A DNA stretch of 56,284 nucleotides from Kiritimatiellia bacterium. GTDB taxonomy: Bacteria > Verrucomicrobiota > Kiritimatiellia > JAFGHX01. Under the pieces are notes generated by a model. The model was not told the origin of the DNA and ran no database searches. It saw only the letters and a program-made list of their open reading frames with translations. The stretch spans positions 1 through 56,284 of the forward strand of contig JAFGHX010000301.1 in NCBI GenBank assembly GCA_016929905.1, read 5' to 3'. The stretch's first letter is position 1. Each line of letters opens with the position of its first letter. Below, one piece after another: positions 1-7,755 of the stretch. The translations under genes and the position numbers were made by a program.

Positions 1-263
1 AGAGGGAGGGGCGGAATCGTCAGTAATGCCAGCCCCCTCACCCCGGCCCTCTCCCCCGGGGGGAGAGGGAGGGGCGGAATCGTCAGTGATGCCAGCCCCC
101 TCACCCCGGCCCTCTCCCCCGGGGGGAGAGGGAGGGGCGGAATCGTCAGTGATGCCAGCCCCCTCACCCCGGCCATCTCCCCCGGGGGGAGAGGGAGGGG
201 CGGAATCGTCAGTAATGCCAGCCCCCTCACCCCGGCCATCTCCCCCGGGGGGAGAGGGAGGAG
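1..263. repeat. 63-bp tandem repeat array, about four copies
   Basis: Four near-identical 63-bp units begin at 26, 89, 152 and 215; the first 25 bases are the end of another unit, so the array runs off the left edge. Each unit has a palindromic core (CTCTCCCCC followed by GGGGGGAGAG). Units differ by single bases, such as CCCTCTC versus CCATCTC. Because 63 is a multiple of three, the array stays open in several frames, but the repeated Pro/Gly/Ser peptide is not taken as a gene. Confidence 0.93.
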
Positions 264-527
264 GCGTTGTCGCATTCTCTGAGCGCGCCGTCGAACGACG
301 TCCCCGCGATCTCTCCGCTCCGCCGGCTGAGCACATCGAACCCGCTATCGAGGGGGCCGGCCGCTTCGCTCCCTCTTCCCTCGGGGGAGAGGGTTGGGGG
401 GAGGGGGGCACAGACCACACCACACCCGGACAGCCGCCCGCCCCGGCGTGCGCGGCAGAGGCCTTCGTGTCAGGTTGCCGCAATGCTCGTGTTCCCGTAT
501 TTCCGTGGGCCGGGTTCCGGGCAAGTC
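264..527. other. gene-free stretch with a degenerate repeat arm
   Basis: No gene is seen between the tandem array and the Nif3-like gene. At about 371-407 a degenerate copy of the array core (CCTCGGGGGAGAGGG with flanking CT-rich and G-rich runs) looks like one more diverged palindrome. The rest is GC-rich with no start, ribosome site or promoter that I can support. Confidence 0.6.
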
Positions 528-1307
528 TCAGAGCACCGCCTCGCAGGGGAACCGGCACGGCAGATAGGAGACGGGAATGCCGGGGAACTGTTCGCCGATG
601 TATGTCGCCAGCGCCATCATACCGGGCAGTTCGGCTGTTGGGTGGTCGACAATGAGGACGGGGATATCGAGGTCCACGGCCCAGAGCCCGCAGGAGGTGG
701 TCTGGATTCCGTCGTCGGTGGCGAGGATGGAATCGGCGTCGAGCTGATGCATGAGGGCGGGGTTCGTGATGGCGCCGGTCCCGATGGCGAGGCGTGAAAT
801 CGTTTTGTGCGTGTCGCCCATGATTCGCACCATCCGCTGGCCGAGCGGTTTCGTTTTCTCGAGGATGCGGCGTGCGACTTCCTCGACGGTGCGGCCGTTG
901 ACCTTGCAGATCTTGTAGAACGATTGGGTGTCCCGGGGCTCGGAGTCGAACCCGAGGAAATCCGCCCAGGCGTCGGGGATGCCGATGCCCGGCATCCGGT
1001 CCCAGGTATCGTGGCAGCGCATGAGCGTCACGCCGAGCTCGTCGATCAGTTTGCGCTTCTGGCGGTGATGGCGTTCTTCGCTCTCCGTCCCCTTGAACTG
1101 CGGGTAGAACGCGCCCTCGTGCGCGACGACGACGTTCAAGCCCTGCCGCGCGGCCTGTTTCAGAACGGGGTTCGTGGCCAGCCATGTGACGGCGATGCCC
1201 TTCACCTCCGCCTCGGGGTCCCCGTGCATGAACTGATCGCACGTCTTCTCCCAGTTGACCCAGGTGGCGACACGCTTGCAGTGCTCGCGGAGTTCTTTCG
1301 CCTTCAT
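528..1307 (-). CDS. Nif3-like dinuclear metal centre protein (DUF34 family)
   Basis: This 259-residue soluble protein matches the Nif3/DUF34 family, often annotated as GTP cyclohydrolase 1 type 2-like; the true substrate of most members is unknown. The visible family signs are a VVAHEG segment in the first half, the region where the family places metal-binding histidines, and a DHPTAELPGM segment near the C-terminus, where the family keeps His and Glu metal ligands (H-x3-E). No signal peptide or membrane segment is present, so it should be cytoplasmic. The ATG at 1307 has AAAGGA about seven bases upstream. The next gene on the same strand ends 114 bases upstream, so an operon with the GH130-like gene is possible but not shown. 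Confidence 0.82.
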   Translation of the reverse strand: MKAKELREHCKRVATWVNWEKTCDQFMHGDPEAEVKGIAVTWLATNPVLKQAARQGLNVVVAHEGAFYPQFKGTESEERHHRQKRKLIDELGVTLMRCHDTWDRMPGIGIPDAWADFLGFDSEPRDTQSFYKICKVNGRTVEEVARRILEKTKPLGQRMVRIMGDTHKTISRLAIGTGAITNPALMHQLDADSILATDDGIQTTSCGLWAVDLDIPVLIVDHPTAELPGMMALATYIGEQFPGIPVSYLPCRFPCEAVL

Positions 1308-1421
1308 GTGGATTCCTTTCCCGGCCGACAGGCAATTCTGTTACGAGCGGCAGAGCGTCTTTGATTCTACGTGATAGCATTATGCGCCGGGGCGCGCCTG
1401 TCAAGAGCAAGGCCGGCTCTT

Positions 1422-2426
1422 CTACTTCGACGGAGGCCCATCCTGCAGACACACGTCCACGAGGTCCTGGATCTTGGCGGTGCCCACGGCGACGACGGTG
1501 TCGGCCGCGCCCCAGTAAATCTTGCACGTGCCGTCGGGTTCGGCGATGAGGCCGCCGGGGAAGACGACGTTCGGGCGCATGCCGCCGCCTTCGGGCCGTT
1601 CGTAGACCTGGTCGGGAACAAGTGCGGGCTTCTTGCCGATCCCGATGATCTTATGCGGCTGTTCCAGATCGAGCAGGATCGGGGCGGCTTCGTAGAGCTT
1701 CTTCCAGTTGCCTTCCCAGCCGCAGCCGGGCCGGTTATCGTCCAGGCTGACGCCGTGATAGAGCGCGAGCCAGCCGTGTTCGGTGCGGATCGGCGGCGTG
1801 CCGGGCCCGATCTTGTCGTTTGACCACGGGTTGTCGGCGGCGGCCAGGACCAGCTTGTGCCCGCCCCAGTGCACGCCGTCGGGCGACACCGACAGCCACA
1901 TGTCATACGGGCGGCTTGCGGCGTACTTGCGCGCGAACGGGCGGTCCAGCCGTACGAGTTTGCCGTCGATCCGTTCCGGGAAGATCACCGCGTTGCGATT
2001 GTCCGGCTCGGAGACATAGACGCGCTCCCATTTCTTCAGGTCTTTGGAGACCGCCATACCGGAGTGGATGCCCCACGGGGTTTCCGTGGCGTAACACATG
2101 TAGTACTGGTCGTCCACTCGCGTCACGCGCGGGTCGTAAACCCGGTCGAACTCCTCTTCGTTGGCCGTCAGCACGGGGTGCGGTTCGGCCGTGAAGTGGA
2201 TCCCGTCGTCGCTCCAGGCCAGCCCGATCTTGCATTCGGCGCGTTTGCGCGGCTTCTCAGGGGGGCCTTCCTCCCAGCGGCGGTCGACGCGGAACAGCAG
2301 CGCATAACGGCCGTCGGCCTTGCACGCGCCGCAGTTGTAGGCATTCGCGCACGGGTAGGGGACATCCTCTTTCGTGAGGATCGGGTTCCCGGGGTGTTTG
2401 AGGATGAGGTCTGTCGGATTCGTCAT
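1422..2426 (-). CDS. GH130-like glycosidase / glycoside phosphorylase
   Basis: A 334-residue protein with the five-bladed beta-propeller sequence pattern of glycoside hydrolase family 130, whose characterised members phosphorolyse or hydrolyse beta-mannosides. It opens with HPGNPIL and continues with YALLFRVDRRW, SDDGIHF and YDPRVT, the order seen in that family. It has no signal peptide, which fits the cytoplasmic phosphorylases that process imported oligosaccharides. I chose the ATG at 2426 because AAGGA lies about ten bases upstream and the protein then begins just before the conserved part; an in-frame ATG at 2462 would add twelve residues without family support. Whether it is a phosphorylase or hydrolase, and on which mannoside, cannot be read from the sequence. 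Confidence 0.85.
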   Translation of the reverse strand: MTNPTDLILKHPGNPILTKEDVPYPCANAYNCGACKADGRYALLFRVDRRWEEGPPEKPRKRAECKIGLAWSDDGIHFTAEPHPVLTANEEEFDRVYDPRVTRVDDQYYMCYATETPWGIHSGMAVSKDLKKWERVYVSEPDNRNAVIFPERIDGKLVRLDRPFARKYAASRPYDMWLSVSPDGVHWGGHKLVLAAADNPWSNDKIGPGTPPIRTEHGWLALYHGVSLDDNRPGCGWEGNWKKLYEAAPILLDLEQPHKIIGIGKKPALVPDQVYERPEGGGMRPNVVFPGGLIAEPDGTCKIYWGAADTVVAVGTAKIQDLVDVCLQDGPPSK

Positions 2427-2594
2427 TCGTGTTTTTCCTTCGCATTCACCATTGCCTGCCATCTCCCTCCGGACGTCTTTGTCCTACTCTTTGCGGGAGC
2501 CAATGTCGAGGCGCGATTTGTCGTGGGCGGCGAAGCGCCTCACGCCTCGCGGCCGGCCGCGCATGTGTTGCGCCCCGGGCAGGGGTCGTACGGC

Positions 2595-3497
2595 CTACTC
2601 AATCCCCCAGTTCTGCTTGAACCACGCGCCCAGGTCCTCGCCGGCGGCTTCGCTGAAGAGCTTCACCATCTCCGTGTCCGGTAGATAGTCTTTGCCTTGG
2701 ATGTCGCGCAGGATGAGCGTGAGCACCTTCGGCCCGTAGTCCTTTCCGTATCTGGCCTCGAGCTGATGCGCCATCTCGATCACGGCGCCGTGGAACCACG
2801 CGTAGTCCTTGTACTGCAGCGGGCCGAGATTGCCCGGGCGCTTCCTGCCCGTGCGGTACATCCAGCGGTAGAGCAGGTCGTGCGCGTCGGCCCAGTCTTC
2901 CTTGCCGATTTCGCGGTTCACCCACAGCACCGACCATTGCGCCAGCCCTTCGAACACCCACCAGGCGATGCCTTTGCCGGCGCGGCTGTGGTTTTCCGGG
3001 ATACCGAATTCGTAGCAGAAATCGTGCATCACTTCGTGCACGTGAATGATGTCGACGAGGAGATCCACGTAGAAATCCGAGGAGGCGAGATAGTCCCCGA
3101 GTCTCCGGTCGCCGGCGTCTGCCCCCAACCCGAGCCAGACCTTCAGGTTCCGGGTTTCATCGGGCGTGAGCTCGGTCAGATCGAGCAGCGGCGCGATGAC
3201 CGCCACGAGGCTGTCCGGTCTGTCGACGTTGGCGGCCGGCAGGATGACGTAGTGCGTGTGGTTTTCGCCCTGGGTCATATGCGGCCCGCCGTACCGCGTC
3301 CGATGCCGGTTCGGGGGGACGGCGCTCCAGTCCTGGCGGTCGGCCCAGTAGATTACGAGTTTGAGGTCGTGTGCGGCGTTGAAATACGTCTTCAGCACCG
3401 GATACGTCTTCTCGGTGATCTCCACCAATCGCTCGGCGATGTGCCGGCTGTCGCCGGAATAGTGGACGGTGACATTTCCGCGTTGGATCGTTTCCAT
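2595..3497 (-). CDS. gluzincin-type (HExxH) metallopeptidase-like protein
   Basis: The 300-residue product has the zinc peptidase motif HEVMH at about residues 154-158 and a Glu in FEGLAQW at about 183. This is the HExxH...E spacing of clan MA gluzincins, where the two His and the later Glu bind zinc and the first Glu is catalytic. It resembles the plant/bacterial basic secretory type families by layout only; the substrate is unknown. The start is uncertain. GGAAGGA lies nine bases before the ATG at 3497, the best ribosome site. An in-frame ATG at 3557 would add a short hydrophobic leader (LLAALALLHL) ending in GNA that looks like a signal peptide but has a poor ribosome site. A secreted form is therefore quite possible. 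Confidence 0.75.
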   Translation of the reverse strand: METIQRGNVTVHYSGDSRHIAERLVEITEKTYPVLKTYFNAAHDLKLVIYWADRQDWSAVPPNRHRTRYGGPHMTQGENHTHYVILPAANVDRPDSLVAVIAPLLDLTELTPDETRNLKVWLGLGADAGDRRLGDYLASSDFYVDLLVDIIHVHEVMHDFCYEFGIPENHSRAGKGIAWWVFEGLAQWSVLWVNREIGKEDWADAHDLLYRWMYRTGRKRPGNLGPLQYKDYAWFHGAVIEMAHQLEARYGKDYGPKVLTLILRDIQGKDYLPDTEMVKLFSEAAGEDLGAWFKQNWGIE

Positions 3498-3727
3498 GGC
3501 GTTTCCTTCCAGATGAAGCAAGGCGAGCGCGGCGAGCAATGTGAAGCGGGATCGCATCCCTATATCTTTCAATCCGCAAAAGACACTTGTCAATCCCTTT
3601 GTCTTGCCATCCTGCGGGGAGTGACGCAATATGGCGTGGTATACGTTTCTTCTTTGTGTTGGTCTGTGCGGACAACGGGGCGCCCGGCCGATTGCGCATT
3701 CGCGCGGAAAGCCCCGGGGAGGTCATG

Positions 3728-4666
3728 ATGAGGCGACTGACGATCGGAGTGTGTCTGCTGAGCCTGGCGAGCGGCGTCCTTGCCGGGAACCTGCGTGTTG
3801 CGGTGCTGGATTTCGAGGATACGACATCGGCGAAATCGGATGCGCTGCTGGGCGGGAAGGTGGAGTCGGGTGTATTTGCGGAGAAGGCGGTTCTGCTGCT
3901 GGCGCAGGAACTGCTGAACGAAGACGGCGTTGACATTATTGACCGGCGCGACTTCATTGCGCAGATCAACCGTGTGAACCCGAAGGTGCCGGGGGTTGAG
4001 GAAGCGCGGACCTCGTTCATCCACGCCGCGCAGCTCCTGCGGGCCGACGCCGTGCTGCGGGGCAACCTGCTCAGCCTTTCGGTAGGCAAGGAGCGCGTCA
4101 ACCCGGACGCGAACGCGCAGGCCGTCGAGTTCTCGAAGGTATCGCTGCGCGTGCTGGTCCAGGCGCTGGACGTGGTGGACGGCACGGTCCTGGCTTCCGC
4201 CCAAGGCGTCACCTCGCGTCAGTTTCGGCAGAGCACCGTGCAGCAGACGACGCTTGGCGAGGACGAGCTGTTTGTTCTGCTCGAGGAGGCGCTGAAGGAG
4301 GCGACGCCGAAGCTGAAGGCGGCTCTTGCCGAGCGCGTGAAGGCGCGCGGTGAACGGCCGCGCGTTCTGGTTACGGTCCGGTCCACGGACGATCCTGCGC
4401 TGGTCGAGATTGACGGAGTCCTGGTCGGCACGACGCCGATGGAGGGTGTGGCGGTGTACACGGGCGACCACGTGTTGAGCGTGGGCCGCCCCGGCTACGC
4501 CCCGATCCGGAAGCGGCTTGTCCTGGAGAAGAACGTTGAGATCAGCGTGCCGATGCTCCGTCTCGACCTCTCGGCGGAGGAGAAGAAGGAGTTGATGGGC
4601 AAGGCCGAGATGCGTGTCTACGTCACCGACGGCAAACCGGACATGGTGATCCAGACGATCGACTAG
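3728..4666 (+). CDS. CsgG-like exported protein with C-terminal PEGA domain
   Basis: A 312-residue protein beginning with a signal peptide (RRLTIGVCLLSLASGVLAG). The mature part starts with LRVAVLDFEDTT, the opening strand typical of CsgG/LpoB-like envelope proteins, followed by an alpha/beta domain to about residue 210. Near residues 215-285 a PEGA-type beta domain is seen (VEIDGVLVGTTPMEG, then GYAPIRK), a module common in surface proteins. The likely site is the periplasm or outer membrane; the partner is unknown. Two ATGs stand side by side at 3725 and 3728; GGGGAGG ends five bases before the second, so I use 3728. The gene is divergent from the peptidase gene at 2595-3497, with only the sequence between them for both promoters. 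Confidence 0.72.
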   Translation: MRRLTIGVCLLSLASGVLAGNLRVAVLDFEDTTSAKSDALLGGKVESGVFAEKAVLLLAQELLNEDGVDIIDRRDFIAQINRVNPKVPGVEEARTSFIHAAQLLRADAVLRGNLLSLSVGKERVNPDANAQAVEFSKVSLRVLVQALDVVDGTVLASAQGVTSRQFRQSTVQQTTLGEDELFVLLEEALKEATPKLKAALAERVKARGERPRVLVTVRSTDDPALVEIDGVLVGTTPMEGVAVYTGDHVLSVGRPGYAPIRKRLVLEKNVEISVPMLRLDLSAEEKKELMGKAEMRVYVTDGKPDMVIQTID

Positions 4667-4680
4667 TTGCCGCCTTCCGG

Positions 4681-6939
4681 TCAGAACGTTGTGCCGAGAG
4701 AGAGGAACGCCTGGTTCTCGCCGCCGTCGGCATGGCCCCAGCCGATGACGGCGGGCCCGAGTACGGTATCGGCGCCGATCGCCAGCAACAGGCCGTACCT
4801 CAGGTCGTCCGCGTTGATATCGTCCTGCTCGCCCCAGACGTTGCCGGCATCGGCGCGGGCGCCGATGTAGACGCCTTCGCCGAGACTGGGCGGCAACTTC
4901 ACGAGTCGGTAGCGGTAGCCGAGCGAGCCGGCCGCGAAGTACTGGCCGCGCAGCTGGTCCTGGGCCAGGCCGGCCAGTGAGAACGGGCCGCCCAGCAGGA
5001 ATTCGTCATAGGGCGGCAAGGTGCTGCCCAGACTCGTCCCGCCCTTCAGAGAGACCTGCGCGGTATGAGCCCCGCGCGTGAAGAACTGATCGTACAGCGC
5101 GCGGACCCGGTCGTAGTAGACAGTGCCGCCCAGGAACTCACGGGCCAGGAACGCTTCGATCCCGATGAGATAGCCGTGCCGTGCGAACACCGCATTGTCG
5201 AGCCGGTCGAGCACGAACTGGAGGGCCCAGGCGCCGATCGGCTCATCGAAGCCCGGCAGCGCTGTGGCGCCGGCGTCTGTCTGGGCTTTGCCGTGGCCGA
5301 CCACGGCGCCCGCGCGCGCCTCCCCGTGATTCGACATCTGGATACCGAGATCCAACCGGCCCTGTCGCAGGCGCACGTCGTAGCGTGCGATTCGGTCGTC
5401 GTCCTCGTAGACGTCCCGGATCTGGTCGGAGACGTCGATGCTGGGCGCCACGAAGAACGTCCCGGCGAAGCTGAGCGGCTGGTAGAATTCGGTGAACAGG
5501 CGCTGGACACTGCCGCCCTGCAGATCGGCCCGCCACTCGGCGCCGAGCGGATTCAGGCGCGTGCGGGTGTAATTGAGCAACACTTGCCAGTTCGCTTCGT
5601 TGTCCATATTGCTCTGCAGGCGAAGGCCCATGTGCAGGTACGCCGGGCCCCACGGCTTCTCCCGCATGAGGCAGTTCAATTCGTACTTGTCGCCATCCGG
5701 GCGGAGTCGATAGCTGACCGTCTGAAAATCGCCCAACCCGTGGATCCGGGCGAGGTCGGCGTTGAGCCGGGCGAAATCCAGCGTGTCGCCCGGCTGTGTC
5801 CGGATGCGGCGCCGCACGATCCGGTCGTCGACGAGCCGGTTGCCTGCCGTGACGACGCGCGAAACCACGATGTCGCCCGCGGGCCTGCGCCGCTGCGCGC
5901 GGAGGAAGCGATCATACTCTTCCCGGCTCACGCTGTGGCGGCGCAGCGTTTCGGCGGCCTGCTGCGCCGCCTTCACGCCGCACGGGATGATTCCCGCCGC
6001 GCGGTGGAAGTCGGCGGCGGAAAAGGCGGAGACGTCGGGCAGGATAACGATGTCGGCCTGTGCGAGCTGGGCGTCCTGCCGCGGGCGCGTCAGGATCGCG
6101 TAGGTGCGGGACAGGATACCCGCCACGTTCTCCAGCTTGCGTGCATCGGGGCGCGCCTTGATCGCGCCGACGTCCACCGCAATGACGAGGTCCGCCCCCA
6201 TGCCGCGGACGACGTCGACGGGCACGTTGTTCACCACGCCGCCGTCAACGAGGAGCCGGCCCTCGATCGCCACGGGGGTGAACAGCCCGGGTACGGCCAT
6301 GCTGGCGCGCATCGCCGTGGCCAGGTTGCCGCGGTCGAGGATGACGGCCTTGCCCGTCACGGCGTCGGTCGCCACGGCGCGGAACGGGATGTTCAGCCGG
6401 TCGAAATCGTCTATCCCCGCCGTGCTCAGCGTGAGGGTCTGCATGATGTTGTTGAATTTCTGGCCGGCCGCCAGGCCGGTTGGCGCCAGAATGTGCCAAC
6501 CGCGCAGGCCGAGTTCCAGATCGAACAGGTAGCGCTTGTCGTCCTGCTTCCTGCGGAAATGGAGGTCGCGACGCGGCGTCTGATCCTTGAGCACCTCCCA
6601 CCAATCCACCCCGACCAGCGTCTTCTCGATCTCCTCGGGCGCCAGGCCGGCGGCGTAGAGGCCCGCGACGATGGCGCCCATGCTCGTGCCGCCGATGCAG
6701 TCGACAGGGATCCGTTCGGTTTCGAGGACCTTGAGGATACCGACGTGTGCGATGCCGAGCGCACCGCCCCCGCCCAGCACCAACCCGATCCTGGGGCGCC
6801 GTGGGGGCGGGGCCTCTTCCCGCTCGCCCTGCGCAAGGGCGGCGTGCGGCCGGCCCAAGGCGAGCACGCCGAGCAGTGCGACCAGCCACCTGCCGGGCAC
6901 GGCCGGCCGGCGGCGACTGTTCCGGAACCTCGTCTTCAT
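4681..6939 (-). CDS. patatin-like phospholipase with POTRA and outer-membrane barrel (PlpD type)
   Basis: A 752-residue exported protein. Residues 1-37 form a signal peptide ending ALAQ. The patatin domain follows: a GGGGALGIAHVG oxyanion segment near 57-67, nucleophile Ser86 in GGTSMG, and the partner Asp232 in VDGG, so the Ser-Asp catalytic dyad is complete. A POTRA-like stretch starts about residue 385 (VVSRVVTAGNRLVDD) and the last 300 residues look like a BamA/TamA-type beta-barrel ending in Phe (LSLGTTF), the usual outer-membrane signal. This is the layout of type Vd autotransporters such as PlpD, which place a lipase at the cell surface. GGGAGG stands seven bases before the ATG. It is convergent with the CsgG/PEGA gene, 14 bases apart. 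Confidence 0.9.
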   Translation of the reverse strand: MKTRFRNSRRRPAVPGRWLVALLGVLALGRPHAALAQGEREEAPPPRRPRIGLVLGGGGALGIAHVGILKVLETERIPVDCIGGTSMGAIVAGLYAAGLAPEEIEKTLVGVDWWEVLKDQTPRRDLHFRRKQDDKRYLFDLELGLRGWHILAPTGLAAGQKFNNIMQTLTLSTAGIDDFDRLNIPFRAVATDAVTGKAVILDRGNLATAMRASMAVPGLFTPVAIEGRLLVDGGVVNNVPVDVVRGMGADLVIAVDVGAIKARPDARKLENVAGILSRTYAILTRPRQDAQLAQADIVILPDVSAFSAADFHRAAGIIPCGVKAAQQAAETLRRHSVSREEYDRFLRAQRRRPAGDIVVSRVVTAGNRLVDDRIVRRRIRTQPGDTLDFARLNADLARIHGLGDFQTVSYRLRPDGDKYELNCLMREKPWGPAYLHMGLRLQSNMDNEANWQVLLNYTRTRLNPLGAEWRADLQGGSVQRLFTEFYQPLSFAGTFFVAPSIDVSDQIRDVYEDDDRIARYDVRLRQGRLDLGIQMSNHGEARAGAVVGHGKAQTDAGATALPGFDEPIGAWALQFVLDRLDNAVFARHGYLIGIEAFLAREFLGGTVYYDRVRALYDQFFTRGAHTAQVSLKGGTSLGSTLPPYDEFLLGGPFSLAGLAQDQLRGQYFAAGSLGYRYRLVKLPPSLGEGVYIGARADAGNVWGEQDDINADDLRYGLLLAIGADTVLGPAVIGWGHADGGENQAFLSLGTTF

Positions 6940-7176
6940 GCGATGCCTCCCTGCGTGCGTTTCCGATGCCGGACCTATAGTGTGCCATGATGCCACACGG
7001 AATGCACCCCTGTCGATCCGGGGAGCGGGGGGGGGGGCGACACAGGCCCGGCCGGTCGGGCCCTGAAACCGGCCGGCGTGTGGCTCCGCAAAGAGGCTTG
7101 TCTTGTCTGCCCGGACGTGCGAGAAATGGGCTGTCACCGAATGGGCGGGGGTTGCATACACCGTGAAGGAGAGTCC

Positions 7177-7755
7177 ATGCCCGGCGACGATCGCGTGAAT
7201 GAGCAGATCGAGTCCTGCATCAAGCGTGTCCTGGCCGGCGAGACCGAGGCCTACGGCGAGATTGTGGACGCCTATCAGCAGGAGTTGTGGCGGCTGATCG
7301 TGTGGTTTGTGCATGACCGGGTGCTGGCGGAGGATGTTGTGCAGAGCGCTTTCGTCAGGGCCTTCTTCGCGCTGGACCAGTACGAATCCGGCCGGGACTT
7401 CGGGGCGTGGCTCAAGACGATCGCAAAGAACGAGGCGCGCATGATGCTGCGCAAGCTGGCCAGCCGTGCGCGGACCGCCGATCAGTATGCCGATCAGGTC
7501 CGGGCGGCAAGCGCGCTGCGGCAGGTCGAGAACGACGCGCTGTCGGTCGAGAAAATGTATCTCGAACAGTGCCTCGAGCAGGTGCCGGCCCCGCTTCGCC
7601 GTCTGCTCGAGGCGTACTACAAGCTGGGGCAGTCGGTGGCGCAGATGGCGGAGCAGACGCGTAGGAGCGTGGCGGCGATCAAGAAGGCGCTGAGCCGGAC
7701 GCGGCTGCGGTTGAGACAGTGTATCGAGCGGAAGGCGGCCGGGCATGGCGGATGA
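7177..7755 (+). CDS. ECF-type RNA polymerase sigma factor
   Basis: A 192-residue sigma-70 family protein with region 2 in the first half (the segment VLAEDVVQSAFVRAFFALDQY is region 2.2-like, then FGAWLKTIAKNEARMMLRK) and a region 4 helix-turn-helix in the second half (RRLLEAYYKLGQSVAQMAE, then SVAAIKKALSRTRLRLRQ). It lacks regions 1 and 3, as ECF factors do. The ATG at 7177 has AAGGAG five to six bases upstream; an in-frame extension to 7078 is possible but has no such site. Its stop overlaps the start of the next gene by 11 bases, so sigma and anti-sigma factor are very likely translated together. It should direct transcription when its FecR-type partner releases it. Target promoters are unknown. 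Confidence 0.92.
   Translation: MPGDDRVNEQIESCIKRVLAGETEAYGEIVDAYQQELWRLIVWFVHDRVLAEDVVQSAFVRAFFALDQYESGRDFGAWLKTIAKNEARMMLRKLASRARTADQYADQVRAASALRQVENDALSVEKMYLEQCLEQVPAPLRRLLEAYYKLGQSVAQMAEQTRRSVAAIKKALSRTRLRLRQCIERKAAGHGG

Noticed and set aside
1..263. Possible CRISPR array
   Set aside because: The 63-bp units follow each other directly with no unique spacers.
26..655. 209-codon frame through the 63-bp repeats
   Set aside because: The repeat length is a multiple of three, which keeps the frame open by chance; no ribosome site and no non-repeat protein text.
5065..6990. Plus-strand 641-codon frame opposite the patatin gene
   Set aside because: Antisense shadow; the minus strand has the complete patatin-POTRA-barrel protein with catalytic residues.
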